From Dyadobacter sp. Leaf189 (lineage in GTDB: Bacteria > Bacteroidota > Bacteroidia > Cytophagales > Spirosomataceae), in assembly GCF_001424405.1 (NCBI RefSeq), contig NZ_LMPS01000005.1, positions 248,001-312,000 on the forward strand: 64,000 nucleotides of DNA, written 5' to 3'. Position numbers and translations under genes: made by a program. Positions 41,311-51,021 of this stretch are shown piece after piece. How positions within the stretch are numbered: position 1 is the stretch's first letter; the number at the start of each line of letters is the position of its first letter. The notes under the pieces are model-generated. The model was not told where the DNA came from. It saw only the letters and a list, made by a program, of their open reading frames with translations, and searched no databases.

Positions 41311-43233
41311 TTACTTTTTGCTTTTCAAAATAAGCCCTGCGAGCTCCATGCGGACCTTATGCCATTGCTCCTGATCGTAACTCCACACATCGAGGTTACC
41401 AATGGATCTGTCTCCGAAAGGTTCTTTAATGAGTTGATTCACAAGCGCATCCGCACGTTTGGTGTCGCCATCGAGCTTGGCCAGCAGGCGGAGATATTCG
41501 TACTCCTGGACACCGTCACGCATTGTTTTCAGACGGATCGACGGGCAAGGTTCGGATACATTGGGCACCATGCCGGGTTTGTAAATCACCGAGCCGTTTC
41601 CATTGAATGCGCGGTAGGTAAATTCCGCGTCGGCCTCAGAGGCTTCTTTATAAAAGTCTTTCCACGATTCGGGATCGTACCAGCCGCGTTCCCAGCCCGC
41701 ACCGATGCCCCAGCTGATCCACGAGAAGGTTTTGTATTTCCAGCAAGACCAGCTGATCGCACGGTCGTTAACCAGCGGCAGGTCGATGAATGTCGAGCTT
41801 CCTACCCAGCTGTTGAGCTTCGCTTCGTAGAGCATCGGACCGTAAAGCCAGTCCTTGATGCCCATTTGCTGATACGATTTTACGGTATCGATGTTGTAGT
41901 TGATGGTATGCGACGCCCAGTCGGTGATCGATTTGCCGATCACGTCCATCGCCTCTTTGGTATAAGCGCCGTCCACGCGGAATTTTGCCTCGGGATATTC
42001 CTTTTTAAACAGATTACCATAAAACACCATCCGCGACCAGGCTTCGGGAAAGTACGATTCGTCCAGACCGTTCAGATACACCGTCAGCAGCGTCTTTTTA
42101 GGATTCACCATCGGCACCAAGTGCTGACGTACCTGTTTGATCGCGCTGCTATAAATAGCCTGATTGGCTGCATTGCGCTCCACTTCGGGTTTGCCGATAT
42201 CCGGCCAGCCGGCAGTACCATGTTTTCCGTACACATCAAATGGAAGTGCAAAAGTTTCCAGCGGCTCGCCGTAGCCGGGGCCGTAAGCATAGCCCTGTGC
42301 AGCCGTGAAAGCTTCGCCGGTCAGGTATTTTTTGAGTTGTTTGTCAAACTTGTCCCACTGGATTTCGACCTTTCCGTTTTTCACCTGGATCTCAGGATCG
42401 TAAGTCGGGTCCATTAATGAGATTCTATTTCGCTTGAAAAGCTGGTACACAGCCAGTTCCTGTTTTGGGTCCATGCGGCTCAGGAAACCTTCGTGTTGCA
42501 GACTGGCCTTGAACGCATTTTCATTCGGCAGCTCAAAATCCCAGACCGTCATGCTCACCGGAATCTGCTTAGTCTGTCCGCCGATTGTGACCGAAATGAC
42601 GCTTTGATAGGTGCCAGGTTTTGCTTTCTGCGCGTCAATGGGAACAAACTGGTCGACCCAGATGATCTGTGATTTTTGGTTGGGGATGCGGTTGTTAAAG
42701 TCGGGCAATGTGAACGGATATACCCAGCGCCCGCGCACTTTGGCGGAGTCGGTTTGGATAAATTTAAAGGGGATCAGCGCGTCAGGATACCAGCCTTTTC
42801 CCAAGCTCGCTTTCAGGTAACCCGTGCTCGTACTTTGCACATTGACAGACCATTCCAAAAAGAGCTCAGGCTTAATGGCAAGTTCTGCATTACCATTTTT
42901 GAATGGCGCCATTTCCAATTTGATCCCGGTCAGCTCGGCATCGGCTTCATTGGTCAGAACCAGCTGAAAAGAAACATATTCACCCCGCGCAGCATGCAGG
43001 GAAACCTGTTTCCCGTCGTAAATCCAGTTCTTATCCAGCAAATTTCCTTTGGCTGATGCACTGGAAGGCACGCCTTTGAACCGATGTTCTATAATTTCAT
43101 TTGAAACGGGATCAAGCCTGACGGAGGAGGGTAGGGCGCGCAGTTGCCACGGGTCTGCGCCGAAAGTGTTATTGATGCTGCTGAATGCGGAGAATGCAAT
43201 CATGCAAAGCATTTTTGTTGTAAATCTTAACAT
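41311..43233 (-). CDS. Exported GH123/DUF4091-type glycoside hydrolase (beta-N-acetylgalactosaminidase-like)
   Basis: A 640-residue secreted enzyme. A signal peptide (to about residue 25) is followed by an N-terminal beta-sandwich (about 45-235) and a (beta/alpha)8 barrel with the GH123-type Asp-Glu pair, Asp391-Glu392 in YLNGLDESYFPEA. The C-terminal DUF4091 signature is clear (NGNGSVIYKPG, then PSIRLKTMRDGVQEYEYLRLL). Characterised GH123 enzymes cleave beta-GalNAc by substrate-assisted catalysis, using this adjacent Asp-Glu pair. Presence in one region with agaS and a DeoR regulator supports a GalNAc substrate. It lies in the operon of 34872-45663. Confidence 0.86.
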   Translation of the reverse strand: MLRFTTKMLCMIAFSAFSSINNTFGADPWQLRALPSSVRLDPVSNEIIEHRFKGVPSSASAKGNLLDKNWIYDGKQVSLHAARGEYVSFQLVLTNEADAELTGIKLEMAPFKNGNAELAIKPELFLEWSVNVQSTSTGYLKASLGKGWYPDALIPFKFIQTDSAKVRGRWVYPFTLPDFNNRIPNQKSQIIWVDQFVPIDAQKAKPGTYQSVISVTIGGQTKQIPVSMTVWDFELPNENAFKASLQHEGFLSRMDPKQELAVYQLFKRNRISLMDPTYDPEIQVKNGKVEIQWDKFDKQLKKYLTGEAFTAAQGYAYGPGYGEPLETFALPFDVYGKHGTAGWPDIGKPEVERNAANQAIYSSAIKQVRQHLVPMVNPKKTLLTVYLNGLDESYFPEAWSRMVFYGNLFKKEYPEAKFRVDGAYTKEAMDVIGKSITDWASHTINYNIDTVKSYQQMGIKDWLYGPMLYEAKLNSWVGSSTFIDLPLVNDRAISWSCWKYKTFSWISWGIGAGWERGWYDPESWKDFYKEASEADAEFTYRAFNGNGSVIYKPGMVPNVSEPCPSIRLKTMRDGVQEYEYLRLLAKLDGDTKRADALVNQLIKEPFGDRSIGNLDVWSYDQEQWHKVRMELAGLILKSKK

Positions 43234-43255
43234 TTTGAAGTGGGGTTTGGGGTCG

Positions 43256-44458
43256 CTATTTCGTGGTAGGAAAGATCATAAGCTGGCTCAAAGCTTCATC
43301 TTCGCCGATCACCATATACTTGCCGTCGGCCGACGAAGCCAGCGTGCTCAGCTGGAAGCCGCGCCACAAAATGCCTTGCTCAATGCCCGGCTCTACCATT
43401 TTAAACTCGGGATTTCCAAGATCAACAAAACCGGCTTTTTCGTCGTAAGAAAACAAATGCGAGTAACCCGGCGCGCCGCCAGCCAGGCCGTACAATTTCC
43501 CGTCGCCGCCAAAAGCCAGCGCCTGCAAGCGCGGCATCATCGTCGGTTTACCCAGGTTTTTGATTGTTTTGGTTGCAGGGTCCAGTACAAACAATTGACC
43601 GTCACCGGCATTACCGCCGTACAATTTTCCATTCGGAGCCTTAGCCCAGGCTTCCACTTGTCCCAATACCTCGCGTCCCCAAACGGCGGGAAGCGGCGTT
43701 TCCAGAAACGAAATGCTCTTTTTTGCAGGGTCAAAAGTAAAAATTCGGTTTCCCGCGGCACTGCCGTAAACCAACCCTTTACTATCCTGAATCAATGCTT
43801 TGCACAAATACACCTCCGGGCCGACCGCAAAATCGTGCGCGTTTTTTAACTCCTTTTCCTTAGGTGCTACTTCGTCGAAAACCTGTGTCTTTTTTGAAGC
43901 GATATCATAGGTGAAAAACTTTCCGCTCGGGTAGCTGATGCCGTAAAGCGCTGTGCCTTGCGCATTGCTTAACAATGTGAAAATGCCTTCTCCGGCAATG
44001 GGGGAGCCAAGGTCTTTTACCTCGATTGCGTCGCCGCTGCCAATAGTTACCTGTAATAAGTGTCCGGCTTGCTGGTCTTTGCCGGAATGCGATAATGTTC
44101 CTGCGTAAAGCACATTGCCAGCGCCCTTGCAAAAGCCCGTTGCAATTGCTTTTTGTCCGGGAATGGTTTCCTGCAAATCTTTCATAGCCAGCATTTTGCG
44201 ACCGGAAAGTGAGGTGACAAAGAGGTAAGGCGACAATCCTTCCTTTGCGGTAGTGCCACCGATTACCCTGTCGCCCTGTACGTGCAGTGATGTGATCGCA
44301 TTCCGGTACATCGGCAGCCGCTTTTCGCTACTATTAGGAAGCGACACTTCGATGGCAAATGCATCTTTGGGCGTGAAGAATTCGTATTGCGCAAAAAGCG
44401 GGGCTGAGCTGGCCAGCGTCAGCGCGGGTATGAGTATGTTTTGGATAAGATTTCTCAT
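43256..44458 (-). CDS. Exported beta-propeller-like protein B
   Basis: A 400-residue protein with a signal peptide (to about residue 23, PLFAQ). It is built from repeated short blades with a recurrent pattern such as NVLYAGTL, ALYGISYPSGKFFTYD, LVYGSAAGNRIFTFDP, KLYGGNAGDGQLFVLDP and KLYGLAGGAPGYSHLFSYD. No catalytic residues are recognised, so it may bind a ligand or scaffold partner enzymes. Its start overlaps the end of the preceding propeller gene by 4 bases and it lies 22 bases before GH123, so it is part of the same operon. It is a relative of protein A. Confidence 0.7.
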   Translation of the reverse strand: MRNLIQNILIPALTLASSAPLFAQYEFFTPKDAFAIEVSLPNSSEKRLPMYRNAITSLHVQGDRVIGGTTAKEGLSPYLFVTSLSGRKMLAMKDLQETIPGQKAIATGFCKGAGNVLYAGTLSHSGKDQQAGHLLQVTIGSGDAIEVKDLGSPIAGEGIFTLLSNAQGTALYGISYPSGKFFTYDIASKKTQVFDEVAPKEKELKNAHDFAVGPEVYLCKALIQDSKGLVYGSAAGNRIFTFDPAKKSISFLETPLPAVWGREVLGQVEAWAKAPNGKLYGGNAGDGQLFVLDPATKTIKNLGKPTMMPRLQALAFGGDGKLYGLAGGAPGYSHLFSYDEKAGFVDLGNPEFKMVEPGIEQGILWRGFQLSTLASSADGKYMVIGEDEALSQLMIFPTTK

Positions 44459-45663
44459 TTCCGGATTTCTTTTTCGGGATTGAACTGGATCATAAACGGC
44501 CGGCTGGAATCGCCTTCACCTGTGCGGCGACGGGCTGCAAAATACAGGTTCCCGTCTTTGTCCCTGATATCCGAACCCGTGGCCTCGGTCATGGAAGTGG
44601 TAGGGTACTCGCGCAGAATCGTCGGTTTTTTGGTCGCCGGATCGAATTCCACCAGCACCGTTTTGTCTTTCAAAACATAGTTACCGTGTCCGCCGATGAT
44701 GTAGTACAGCTTGCCATTTTGGCCAATGTTCAGGTTCGGAACATAAGGTCCCCAGGCGGGCGCCTTTCCTGTTTCGATCACACCGCCAAGGTCTTCCACT
44801 TTGCCAATGCCTTGTTTTTCAGGATGGAACGCGATCAGTTTTGCGCCGTAGGTAACCAGGTAAATAATGCCTTTTGCTTCATCTTTGGCATAGGCCGTTA
44901 CGCCGGTGATGATCTTGGAACCGGGCGTGCCGGGGAATGCGGGCAATGCTTCTCGGGCAAAAACCAGACTGTCGCTATCCTTTTCATACTTCACCAGCCG
45001 CTGCCGCCAGTCGACATAATAGCAGTTTCCCCACCAATCGGTGAACAATACACGCGGCACGTGCGAGCTGGCCAGGCGACCGAGGTCGCGCATTTGATTT
45101 TTTTCCGGATTGTAAACCAGGAAATGCGCCTGAGGATAGGTAATGCCGTACAATGTTCCTGTTTTCGGGTCAATATCCACATCTTTAATGCTTTCATATT
45201 GCATTCCGATTCCCAGGTTTTTCAAACCGTTTTTGGCATCCCATTTCATGAAAAAACCGCCGGCATAACCTTGCGGATGCTCCATCAAGTACTCTTCTCG
45301 AGACTCACCGCCGTCGGTAGAAAAATAAATGGAACCGTCGGGAGCCGCCACAATTTTAGAATGTATTTTTCCCTGCCATTGATACGGTCGCAGGTTGGCC
45401 ATTTCTTTAATGAAACCGTTGAGTTTCATCGTTTTTTGCGAAGCGTCAAACGTGTACAGACCAATGTTATTGGCGTGATTGGTGACTCCGATGTGCACGG
45501 TATTGGAAGCGGCATTGTACCCGATCGAACCCCAGGTGGAATGCGCTTCAGGAAAATCAGGGTACTCGATGAAGACGGTATTCTTATCTTCGGTGGGCGA
45601 TTTCTGGGCAAAAGAAGTGGCGGCGCACATCAAATACAGCCAGAGGTGTAATGAACGTGTCAA
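44455..45663 (-). CDS. Exported beta-propeller-like protein A
   Basis: A 402-residue protein with a short signal peptide (AATSFAQ). Blade-like repeats include GSIYFSTDGG, GTLYGITYPQAHFLVYNPEKNQMRDLG, GIIYLVTYGAKLIAFHPEKQ, GKLYYIIGGHGNYVLKD and GNLYFAARRR. The match in repeat style with protein B indicates an old duplication. It appears to be the first gene of the minus-strand operon that ends with the DeoR regulator. No exact TAnnTTTG box was found in the 104 bases upstream. The function is unknown. Confidence 0.7.
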   Translation of the reverse strand: MTRSLHLWLYLMCAATSFAQKSPTEDKNTVFIEYPDFPEAHSTWGSIGYNAASNTVHIGVTNHANNIGLYTFDASQKTMKLNGFIKEMANLRPYQWQGKIHSKIVAAPDGSIYFSTDGGESREEYLMEHPQGYAGGFFMKWDAKNGLKNLGIGMQYESIKDVDIDPKTGTLYGITYPQAHFLVYNPEKNQMRDLGRLASSHVPRVLFTDWWGNCYYVDWRQRLVKYEKDSDSLVFAREALPAFPGTPGSKIITGVTAYAKDEAKGIIYLVTYGAKLIAFHPEKQGIGKVEDLGGVIETGKAPAWGPYVPNLNIGQNGKLYYIIGGHGNYVLKDKTVLVEFDPATKKPTILREYPTTSMTEATGSDIRDKDGNLYFAARRRTGEGDSSRPFMIQFNPEKEIRK

Positions 45664-45767
45664 GAAGTTAAAGGTTTAGGTAGTTATTGTTTTTGATTAT
45701 GCTAATATAACTAGTCCGGCATAAATAAAATAACAAAACTTTCGAAATCTTTCTTTTTTATTTCATT

Positions 45768-46652
45768 TCAATTTGAAACTTCTTCGTATCCCATAAATAA
45801 GGCTGAAACAATAGCCAAAACGATACCTGCTACAATGACAGGGTGTGGGATTGTTTGATATATAGCTAGTGACAAGGCAACGGTGAGTACCGGAGAAAGA
45901 GCGGTTGTAATTGGCGCAATAATTATTGCCTTGCCGTAACGGAACGCATACACCAGGCACAATGCGCCAAATGCATTCAGCGACTGAATGATCGCCGACA
46001 AGTACGGGCCTTTAAAGCTCCATTCGATCGGCTGACTGAAATCGGTGAGATACAACGCAAAGGGAATGAGCGTCACAGAAGTCGCCATCATATAGAAATA
46101 CAGACTTTCGGCGGACATAATCTCATTCGCAAAGCGCATGATGTACCCCTGCGCGCCCCAGGCAAAAAGCGGGATCGCCACCAGCAGCATCCACGTGTAA
46201 CCGCTCACCTGCGTCGCGCCTGCAGGTTGGTAAGAAAGCATGAAAATGGAAACCAGTGCCAGCGCCACGCCAATCCAGCCTAGTTTGCCCGTTTTTTCGT
46301 GCAGAAGCAAAACCGCCATTAAAATCGTTACCACTGGCGTGAGTGAAAGGAGCGGAAATACCAGGTAAGCCGGCGCAATGCGCAGCACGAAGAAAAGTAC
46401 CAGCTGGCCGCCAGCGCCGAGCAGTCCCGCTGCGCCGCCCCAGAGCATGGCTTTTCTGTTGAAATCCAGCTTCCAGCCTTTGATTTTTAAGGCTGCCAAT
46501 GAAGCCGGGATCATCGTCAGCGCCCAGACTACATAGCCGAGCGTGGCAGGGAAACCAGCTTTTTCGGGAATCTCAATGACTGCGCCCCATATGCCGATGA
46601 ACAGGACGTGAATAATCACATAAATCAGCCAACTATTTGTCTTACTGCTCAT
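45768..46652 (-). CDS. DMT/EamA-family transporter
   Basis: A 294-residue inner-membrane protein with ten predicted membrane segments in two EamA repeats (about 8-140 and 152-288). The first repeat ends in the typical LLLHEKTGKLGWIGVALALVSIFML motif; the second contains ALCLVYAFRYGKAIIIAPITTALSPVLTV. EamA proteins carry metabolites such as amino acids, nucleotides or sugars. It overlaps the upstream S9 peptidase gene by 11 bases, so the two are translated from one message. The substrate is not determinable. Confidence 0.88.
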   Translation of the reverse strand: MSSKTNSWLIYVIIHVLFIGIWGAVIEIPEKAGFPATLGYVVWALTMIPASLAALKIKGWKLDFNRKAMLWGGAAGLLGAGGQLVLFFVLRIAPAYLVFPLLSLTPVVTILMAVLLLHEKTGKLGWIGVALALVSIFMLSYQPAGATQVSGYTWMLLVAIPLFAWGAQGYIMRFANEIMSAESLYFYMMATSVTLIPFALYLTDFSQPIEWSFKGPYLSAIIQSLNAFGALCLVYAFRYGKAIIIAPITTALSPVLTVALSLAIYQTIPHPVIVAGIVLAIVSALFMGYEEVSN

Positions 46653-48687
46653 TAACGCTTGCTTTTACATATTTGTCAAACCATTGAATCATCCGCCCAC
46701 TCAGGTCGGCGCGGTTGCCCGGGCTCAGGTCGGGCCGCCAGCCGTGGCCTTCGCCGGTATACTGTACGAGCTGGGTTTCCACGCCGCGTTTTTTAAGGGC
46801 AATGTACATTTCTTCGGCCTGTGTGAAGGGCACTTCATTATCAGTTTCGCCGTGCAAAATCAGCGTCGGCGTGGTCGCCTGGGCCACATTCCGCAGCGGC
46901 GACCATTTCCAGAGTAAATCAAAACGATCATAAGCGCGACCGCCAAATTCGGATTCCATTAAAGAATGGTACAGCGAAGTGCCCGCAAAACTGACCAGGT
47001 TACTCAGTCCGCCATCGGCGACCGCGGCTTTAAAACGGGGAGTTTGGGTGATGATCCAGTTGGTCATATAACCTCCATAACTCTGTCCAGTAACCCCCAA
47101 TTTCTCATCGTCCAGCCAGGTTTTTTGACCTAAAATAAAATCAACACCGGCCATTAAATCCTGATAATCAGCCCCTCCCCAGTTATTCAGGGTCCCATTA
47201 GAAAACTGCTGTCCATAACCGTGGCTGCCTCGGGGATTAATGTAAACCACCGCATAACCTGCCTGTGAAAGCAAATGCATTCGCTCATCGAAATCCTGGC
47301 CAAACATATTGTGCGGACCGCCGTGGATCACCAGAATGAGCGGGTACTTTATTTTTTGATCAAAATCAACCGGCGGCACAAGCCAACCTTGAACCTGCGT
47401 ACCGTCAAAACTTTCAAACCAGAATGATTCAGCCGGTTGCAACGTTTTCACCGCAAGCAAAGCTGTATTCTCCTGAGTAATTTGTTCAATATGTTTTGTC
47501 ACCCTGAGCGCACCGGGCCGCCGGGCGGTCGAAGGGCCTCTGCCATAATGCTGCTCAGTACCCAAATTTTGATTTCTAGCTATAAAAATCTCGGCCGGAC
47601 AATTTGAACTCGACTTCACAAACACCAAACCCTCACCCGACGCATCTAAACAAAACTCCGAAACACAACCCGCTCCTCCCTGCACAATCTCAATCTCTTC
47701 ATTTTCAATATCAACCCGAAAAACAGAAGTGTCCCCCCTGTCGCCGGCAGTAAAGTAAATATGTCGTCCCGAAGGATGCCAGCGAATATGCTCGATGCGG
47801 CGATCCAAGCTTTTGCTGATGTAGTTTGATGCTCCGCCATTGGCCGAAACCAGCGCAATGTGCGTGTCTTCGGCAGGACTATCGTTGGTACCGATTGCTT
47901 CTGATGTCGCCAGAAATGCAATGTAATTTCCATCGGGCGACCAGGCTGGCTGATAACCGAGGCCTTTGCTGTCAGTCAGTTGCGTAATTGCTTTTGTATT
48001 GATATCAACCATCCAGATTTCGCTCTGCTGGATATCATCAGGTCGTTCCGTTCGGTTACTGACAAATGCAATGTGCTGGCTGTCAGGCGACCAAGTAATG
48101 GAATGTTCGTTGCACGAACCTGGGGTAACCAGCTCAGGCGCACCGCCCGCAGCCGGAATCAGGTAAATGTGCGTTCCGGCCTGGTCCGCAAAGGTCGGTC
48201 TGCCGCGGCCCCCTTTGCTTTTATATAGCAAGTCGTCGAATACGCGCACGGCTGGTGTTTCCGTTTCTGTCACCGAAACGTCAGCACTTACATAAGCAAC
48301 GTATTTCCCATCCGGCGACCAGATGCAATTATTTAAGGCAAGATGATTGATGAAATACGAAGACTCATAACGCTGCACCAGAAAGCGGCTGTTTGTATTG
48401 GCTACATCATATATATGCAGCGCTCCGTCTTCGGTTTCGTATAATAATGCCGTTCCGTCCGGCGACCAGGCGTGGGCAGTGCCGCGGGCGATGCTCTTTT
48501 TGGTTTCACCTTCCAGCGGCATTAAAATGATTTCATCGTACCGGCTGTCCGCATCGAAATCGGCTAATCCAAGGTGATAAACAAGATATCGGTTATCGGG
48601 CGACAATAATGGGGTGCCTGCCTTTCTGATTTTGCATAAGTCTGCTATTACAAGTCCTTGTGGCGAGGCCTTTTCAGTAGGGATCAT
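46642..48687 (-). CDS. S9-family peptidase with repeat-derived linker
   Basis: A 681-residue prolyl-oligopeptidase-type enzyme of the acylaminoacyl-peptidase kind. The N-terminal part (about 20-375) is a TolB/WD-type propeller with repeated WSPDG blades. The C-terminal hydrolase (about 420-681) has the triad Ser536 in GQSYGG, Asp616 in GETDNEV and His648 in GEGHGW. No signal peptide is visible, so it is probably cytoplasmic. Residues about 384-397 are encoded by a palindromic repeat that also occurs at 53767-53860. It sits between propeller and hydrolase and keeps the frame, so the enzyme may well be active. Downstream it overlaps the transporter gene. Confidence 0.93.
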   Translation of the reverse strand: MIPTEKASPQGLVIADLCKIRKAGTPLLSPDNRYLVYHLGLADFDADSRYDEIILMPLEGETKKSIARGTAHAWSPDGTALLYETEDGALHIYDVANTNSRFLVQRYESSYFINHLALNNCIWSPDGKYVAYVSADVSVTETETPAVRVFDDLLYKSKGGRGRPTFADQAGTHIYLIPAAGGAPELVTPGSCNEHSITWSPDSQHIAFVSNRTERPDDIQQSEIWMVDINTKAITQLTDSKGLGYQPAWSPDGNYIAFLATSEAIGTNDSPAEDTHIALVSANGGASNYISKSLDRRIEHIRWHPSGRHIYFTAGDRGDTSVFRVDIENEEIEIVQGGAGCVSEFCLDASGEGLVFVKSSSNCPAEIFIARNQNLGTEQHYGRGPSTARRPGALRVTKHIEQITQENTALLAVKTLQPAESFWFESFDGTQVQGWLVPPVDFDQKIKYPLILVIHGGPHNMFGQDFDERMHLLSQAGYAVVYINPRGSHGYGQQFSNGTLNNWGGADYQDLMAGVDFILGQKTWLDDEKLGVTGQSYGGYMTNWIITQTPRFKAAVADGGLSNLVSFAGTSLYHSLMESEFGGRAYDRFDLLWKWSPLRNVAQATTPTLILHGETDNEVPFTQAEEMYIALKKRGVETQLVQYTGEGHGWRPDLSPGNRADLSGRMIQWFDKYVKASVNEQ
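47498..47536 (-). repeat. REP-like palindromic repeat, copy inside S9 peptidase
   Basis: A 39-base element with ends GTCACCCTGAGCG and GGTCGAAGGG and a GC-rich, self-complementary centre. It differs by one base from the copy at 53822-53860. Within the peptidase gene it has no stop in the used frame and adds about 13 residues (GPSTARRPGALRV). Insertion into a domain linker explains how it is tolerated. Confidence 0.85.
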
Positions 48688-48909
48688 AAATGTGGGTCAG
48701 GAAGCGATTATCTGCATGGCAAGCCGGTCACCGGTTGTTGCTTGCTTAATATACGCCTTTATTTTTCTTGCAAGATAGGGGTAAGATTAAATAAATTAAA
48801 AGAAAGGTTTAGTAATATTTTTTACTTTCGTTTTATGATGTTTAATTTGAATCGTCATATTAGCATACTTCAAAATTTTACAAAACCACCATCCTCTGAT
48901 ACTGCGGGA

Positions 48910-50064
48910 ATGATAAAAATTAACAGTGGCATCCATGCGCCCGAAAGCCATGGGGAAGCACACACGCGAAGAGAGATACTGTCACAGCCTGCGCTGTGGG
49001 AAGAAGTATACCATTTAGTTCATCAGCAAAGTGAAGCGATCGCGGGTTTTCTGAACCCGATTCTCGAAAAGGAACAATTGCGCATTGTGCTCACCGGCGC
49101 AGGTACCTCTGGCTATATCGGCGATTCCGCACAGGGAACGTTGCAAAAAGCCTGGCAGAAGTCTGTGCAGGCAGTACCAACGACCGAGATCGTCACACAG
49201 CCGCAAGCTACATTTATACGATCGGTACCCACGCTGCTCATTTCATTTGCCCGCTCGGGAAACAGTCCTGAAAGTGTGGAGACCGTGAAGCTGGCGGATC
49301 AATGCTGCGATGAAGTATACCATCTGATCATCACCTGCAACAACGACGGCGCGCTCGCTCACATGGGCGCCGCTAACCCGGATAAAGCTTACTGTATCAT
49401 ATTGCCCGAGGCGACCAACGACAAAAGTCTGGCGATGACGAGCAGCTTTACCTGCATGCTGCTTACGGCGCTGCTGGTGGCGAATGTAGCTACGATTGAA
49501 GGGTCGTATTCCAAAGTGCAGCACATAGTTGCGCAGGGAAAAGTGATTTTTGAAAATAAATTTTTACTCGAAAGCCTGGTACAAAAGGGCTTTGAAAGGG
49601 TAGTTTTTCTGGGCTCGGGTGAAATGCTGGGAATTGCCAGAGAGTGCCATTTGAAATTGCTGGAACTGACCGACGGAAAACAGGTATGTATGTCGGATTC
49701 CTTTCTGGGCTTCAGACACGGGCCGCGGGCTTTTGTCAATGAAAATACGCTATTGGTATACCTGTTTTCAAGAAACCCGCACATCCTGCGCTACGAGCGG
49801 GACCTGGCGGAAGATACCGCGAGAGATGCAAGGTCTATCAGGTCGCTGCAAATAGGACGCGCGGGCGGACTTGAACTGCCGAACAGCAATACAATTACAT
49901 TGAAAATGGATCCCGAAAACGAGTACCAAATGATCGCCGCCACCCTCGTGGGGCAGCTGATGGGCTATTACAGCGCGCTGCATGCGGGACTTAATCCCGA
50001 CAGTCCGTCCACATCGGGCTCGATCAGCAGGGTAGTGCAGGGAGTGAATATTTATCAGGAGTAA
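48910..50064 (+). CDS. agaS: AgaS-type SIS-domain sugar isomerase/deaminase
   Basis: A 384-residue cytoplasmic enzyme with two SIS domains, matching E. coli AgaS in length and motifs: LTGAGTSGYIGD, ISFARSGNSPESV, FLGSGEMLGIARECHLKLLELTDG, FRHGPRAFV and GSISRVVQGV. AgaS converts galactosamine-6-phosphate to tagatose-6-phosphate with loss of ammonia. The start is the ATG at 48910, giving about 24 residues before the conserved QPALW. The frame is open to 48658, and a tandem ATG at 48835 sits 4 bases after a near-consensus -7 box (TACTTTCG, 48823-48830), so a longer leaderless product of about 409 residues is possible. The kinase gene follows after 3 bases. Confidence 0.88.
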   Translation: MIKINSGIHAPESHGEAHTRREILSQPALWEEVYHLVHQQSEAIAGFLNPILEKEQLRIVLTGAGTSGYIGDSAQGTLQKAWQKSVQAVPTTEIVTQPQATFIRSVPTLLISFARSGNSPESVETVKLADQCCDEVYHLIITCNNDGALAHMGAANPDKAYCIILPEATNDKSLAMTSSFTCMLLTALLVANVATIEGSYSKVQHIVAQGKVIFENKFLLESLVQKGFERVVFLGSGEMLGIARECHLKLLELTDGKQVCMSDSFLGFRHGPRAFVNENTLLVYLFSRNPHILRYERDLAEDTARDARSIRSLQIGRAGGLELPNSNTITLKMDPENEYQMIAATLVGQLMGYYSALHAGLNPDSPSTSGSISRVVQGVNIYQE

Positions 50065-50067
50065 ACC

Positions 50068-51021
50068 ATGTCAAACGCGAAGTTACTGGTCGTAGGCGAA
50101 CTCAACGTCGACCTCATATTGAACGAAATCCATGCTTTTCCGACGGTAGGCAAGGAGACGATTGCGGAAGAAATGAACATCTGTCTCGGCAGCTCGTCAG
50201 CGATTATGGCCGCGAACAGTGCCGCGCTGGGCGTGGATACTGCCTTTTGCGGGATGGTGGGTGATGATTATTTCGGGGAATTTGTCCTTCGGGAACTTCG
50301 GAGCAAATCGGTTGACTGCGCGCACATTAAAACGCGAAAAGGCCAGAAAACGGGCTGCACACTCGTCATGAGCTACGAGCAGGACCGCGCCAACGTGACT
50401 TTTCCAGGTGTGATGAATGCATTGACTATCCATGATATACCATTGGGCCAAATCGATTCCTACCAGCATCTGCACTTGTCGAGCGTGTTTTTGCAGGAGG
50501 GAATCCGGCAAGACATTGAGCAGGTATTGATCAAAGCCAAAACAGTCGGGATGACGACCTCCCTCGACCTGCAATGGGACCCTGCCGAGCAATGGGCATT
50601 CGACTATGCGCGCTGCCTTCCTTATGTGGACGTTTTCATGCCCAATGAAGCAGAACTGCTCGCACTTACAGGAGCCGGTTCGGTCGGCAGCGCCATTGAA
50701 ACCATACAACCTTACCTGAATACGCTGGCTTTGAAAATGGGCCGGAACGGGAGCATGGGTATCCGCGGCGACGAGCAGGTGGCCGTACCTGCTTTCGAGG
50801 GGACGCAATTTGTGGACGCGATCGGCGCGGGCGATTCATTCAATGCGGGGTTTATAAGGAAATATATGGCTGGCGGCAGTCTGGAAGACTGTCTGCGGGA
50901 GGGAAATCTGATGGGCGCCGTCAACACGACCGCCGCAGGAGGCACCGGTGCATTCTGCGACCGCCAAAAGCTGAGCGAAAACATACAAGCCTTTTGGGGG
51001 CTGGAACTAAACCTGATATGA
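50068..51021 (+). CDS. PfkB-family sugar kinase
   Basis: A 317-residue cytoplasmic kinase of the ribokinase/PfkB family. The N-terminal GELNVDLILN and GSSSAIMAANSAALG segments form the substrate side. The C-terminal signature DAIGAGDSFNAGF holds the catalytic Asp and anion hole. From position between agaS and the aldolase (4-base overlap with the latter) the best guess is phosphorylation of tagatose-6-phosphate to the 1,6-bisphosphate. A role as amino-sugar kinase at the pathway entry is the main alternative, as none other is seen. Confidence 0.88.
   Translation: MSNAKLLVVGELNVDLILNEIHAFPTVGKETIAEEMNICLGSSSAIMAANSAALGVDTAFCGMVGDDYFGEFVLRELRSKSVDCAHIKTRKGQKTGCTLVMSYEQDRANVTFPGVMNALTIHDIPLGQIDSYQHLHLSSVFLQEGIRQDIEQVLIKAKTVGMTTSLDLQWDPAEQWAFDYARCLPYVDVFMPNEAELLALTGAGSVGSAIETIQPYLNTLALKMGRNGSMGIRGDEQVAVPAFEGTQFVDAIGAGDSFNAGFIRKYMAGGSLEDCLREGNLMGAVNTTAAGGTGAFCDRQKLSENIQAFWGLELNLI

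Noticed and set aside
41359..42417. A 352-codon plus-strand open frame
   Set aside because: It is the mirror of the GH123 gene, caused by codon bias on the opposite strand.
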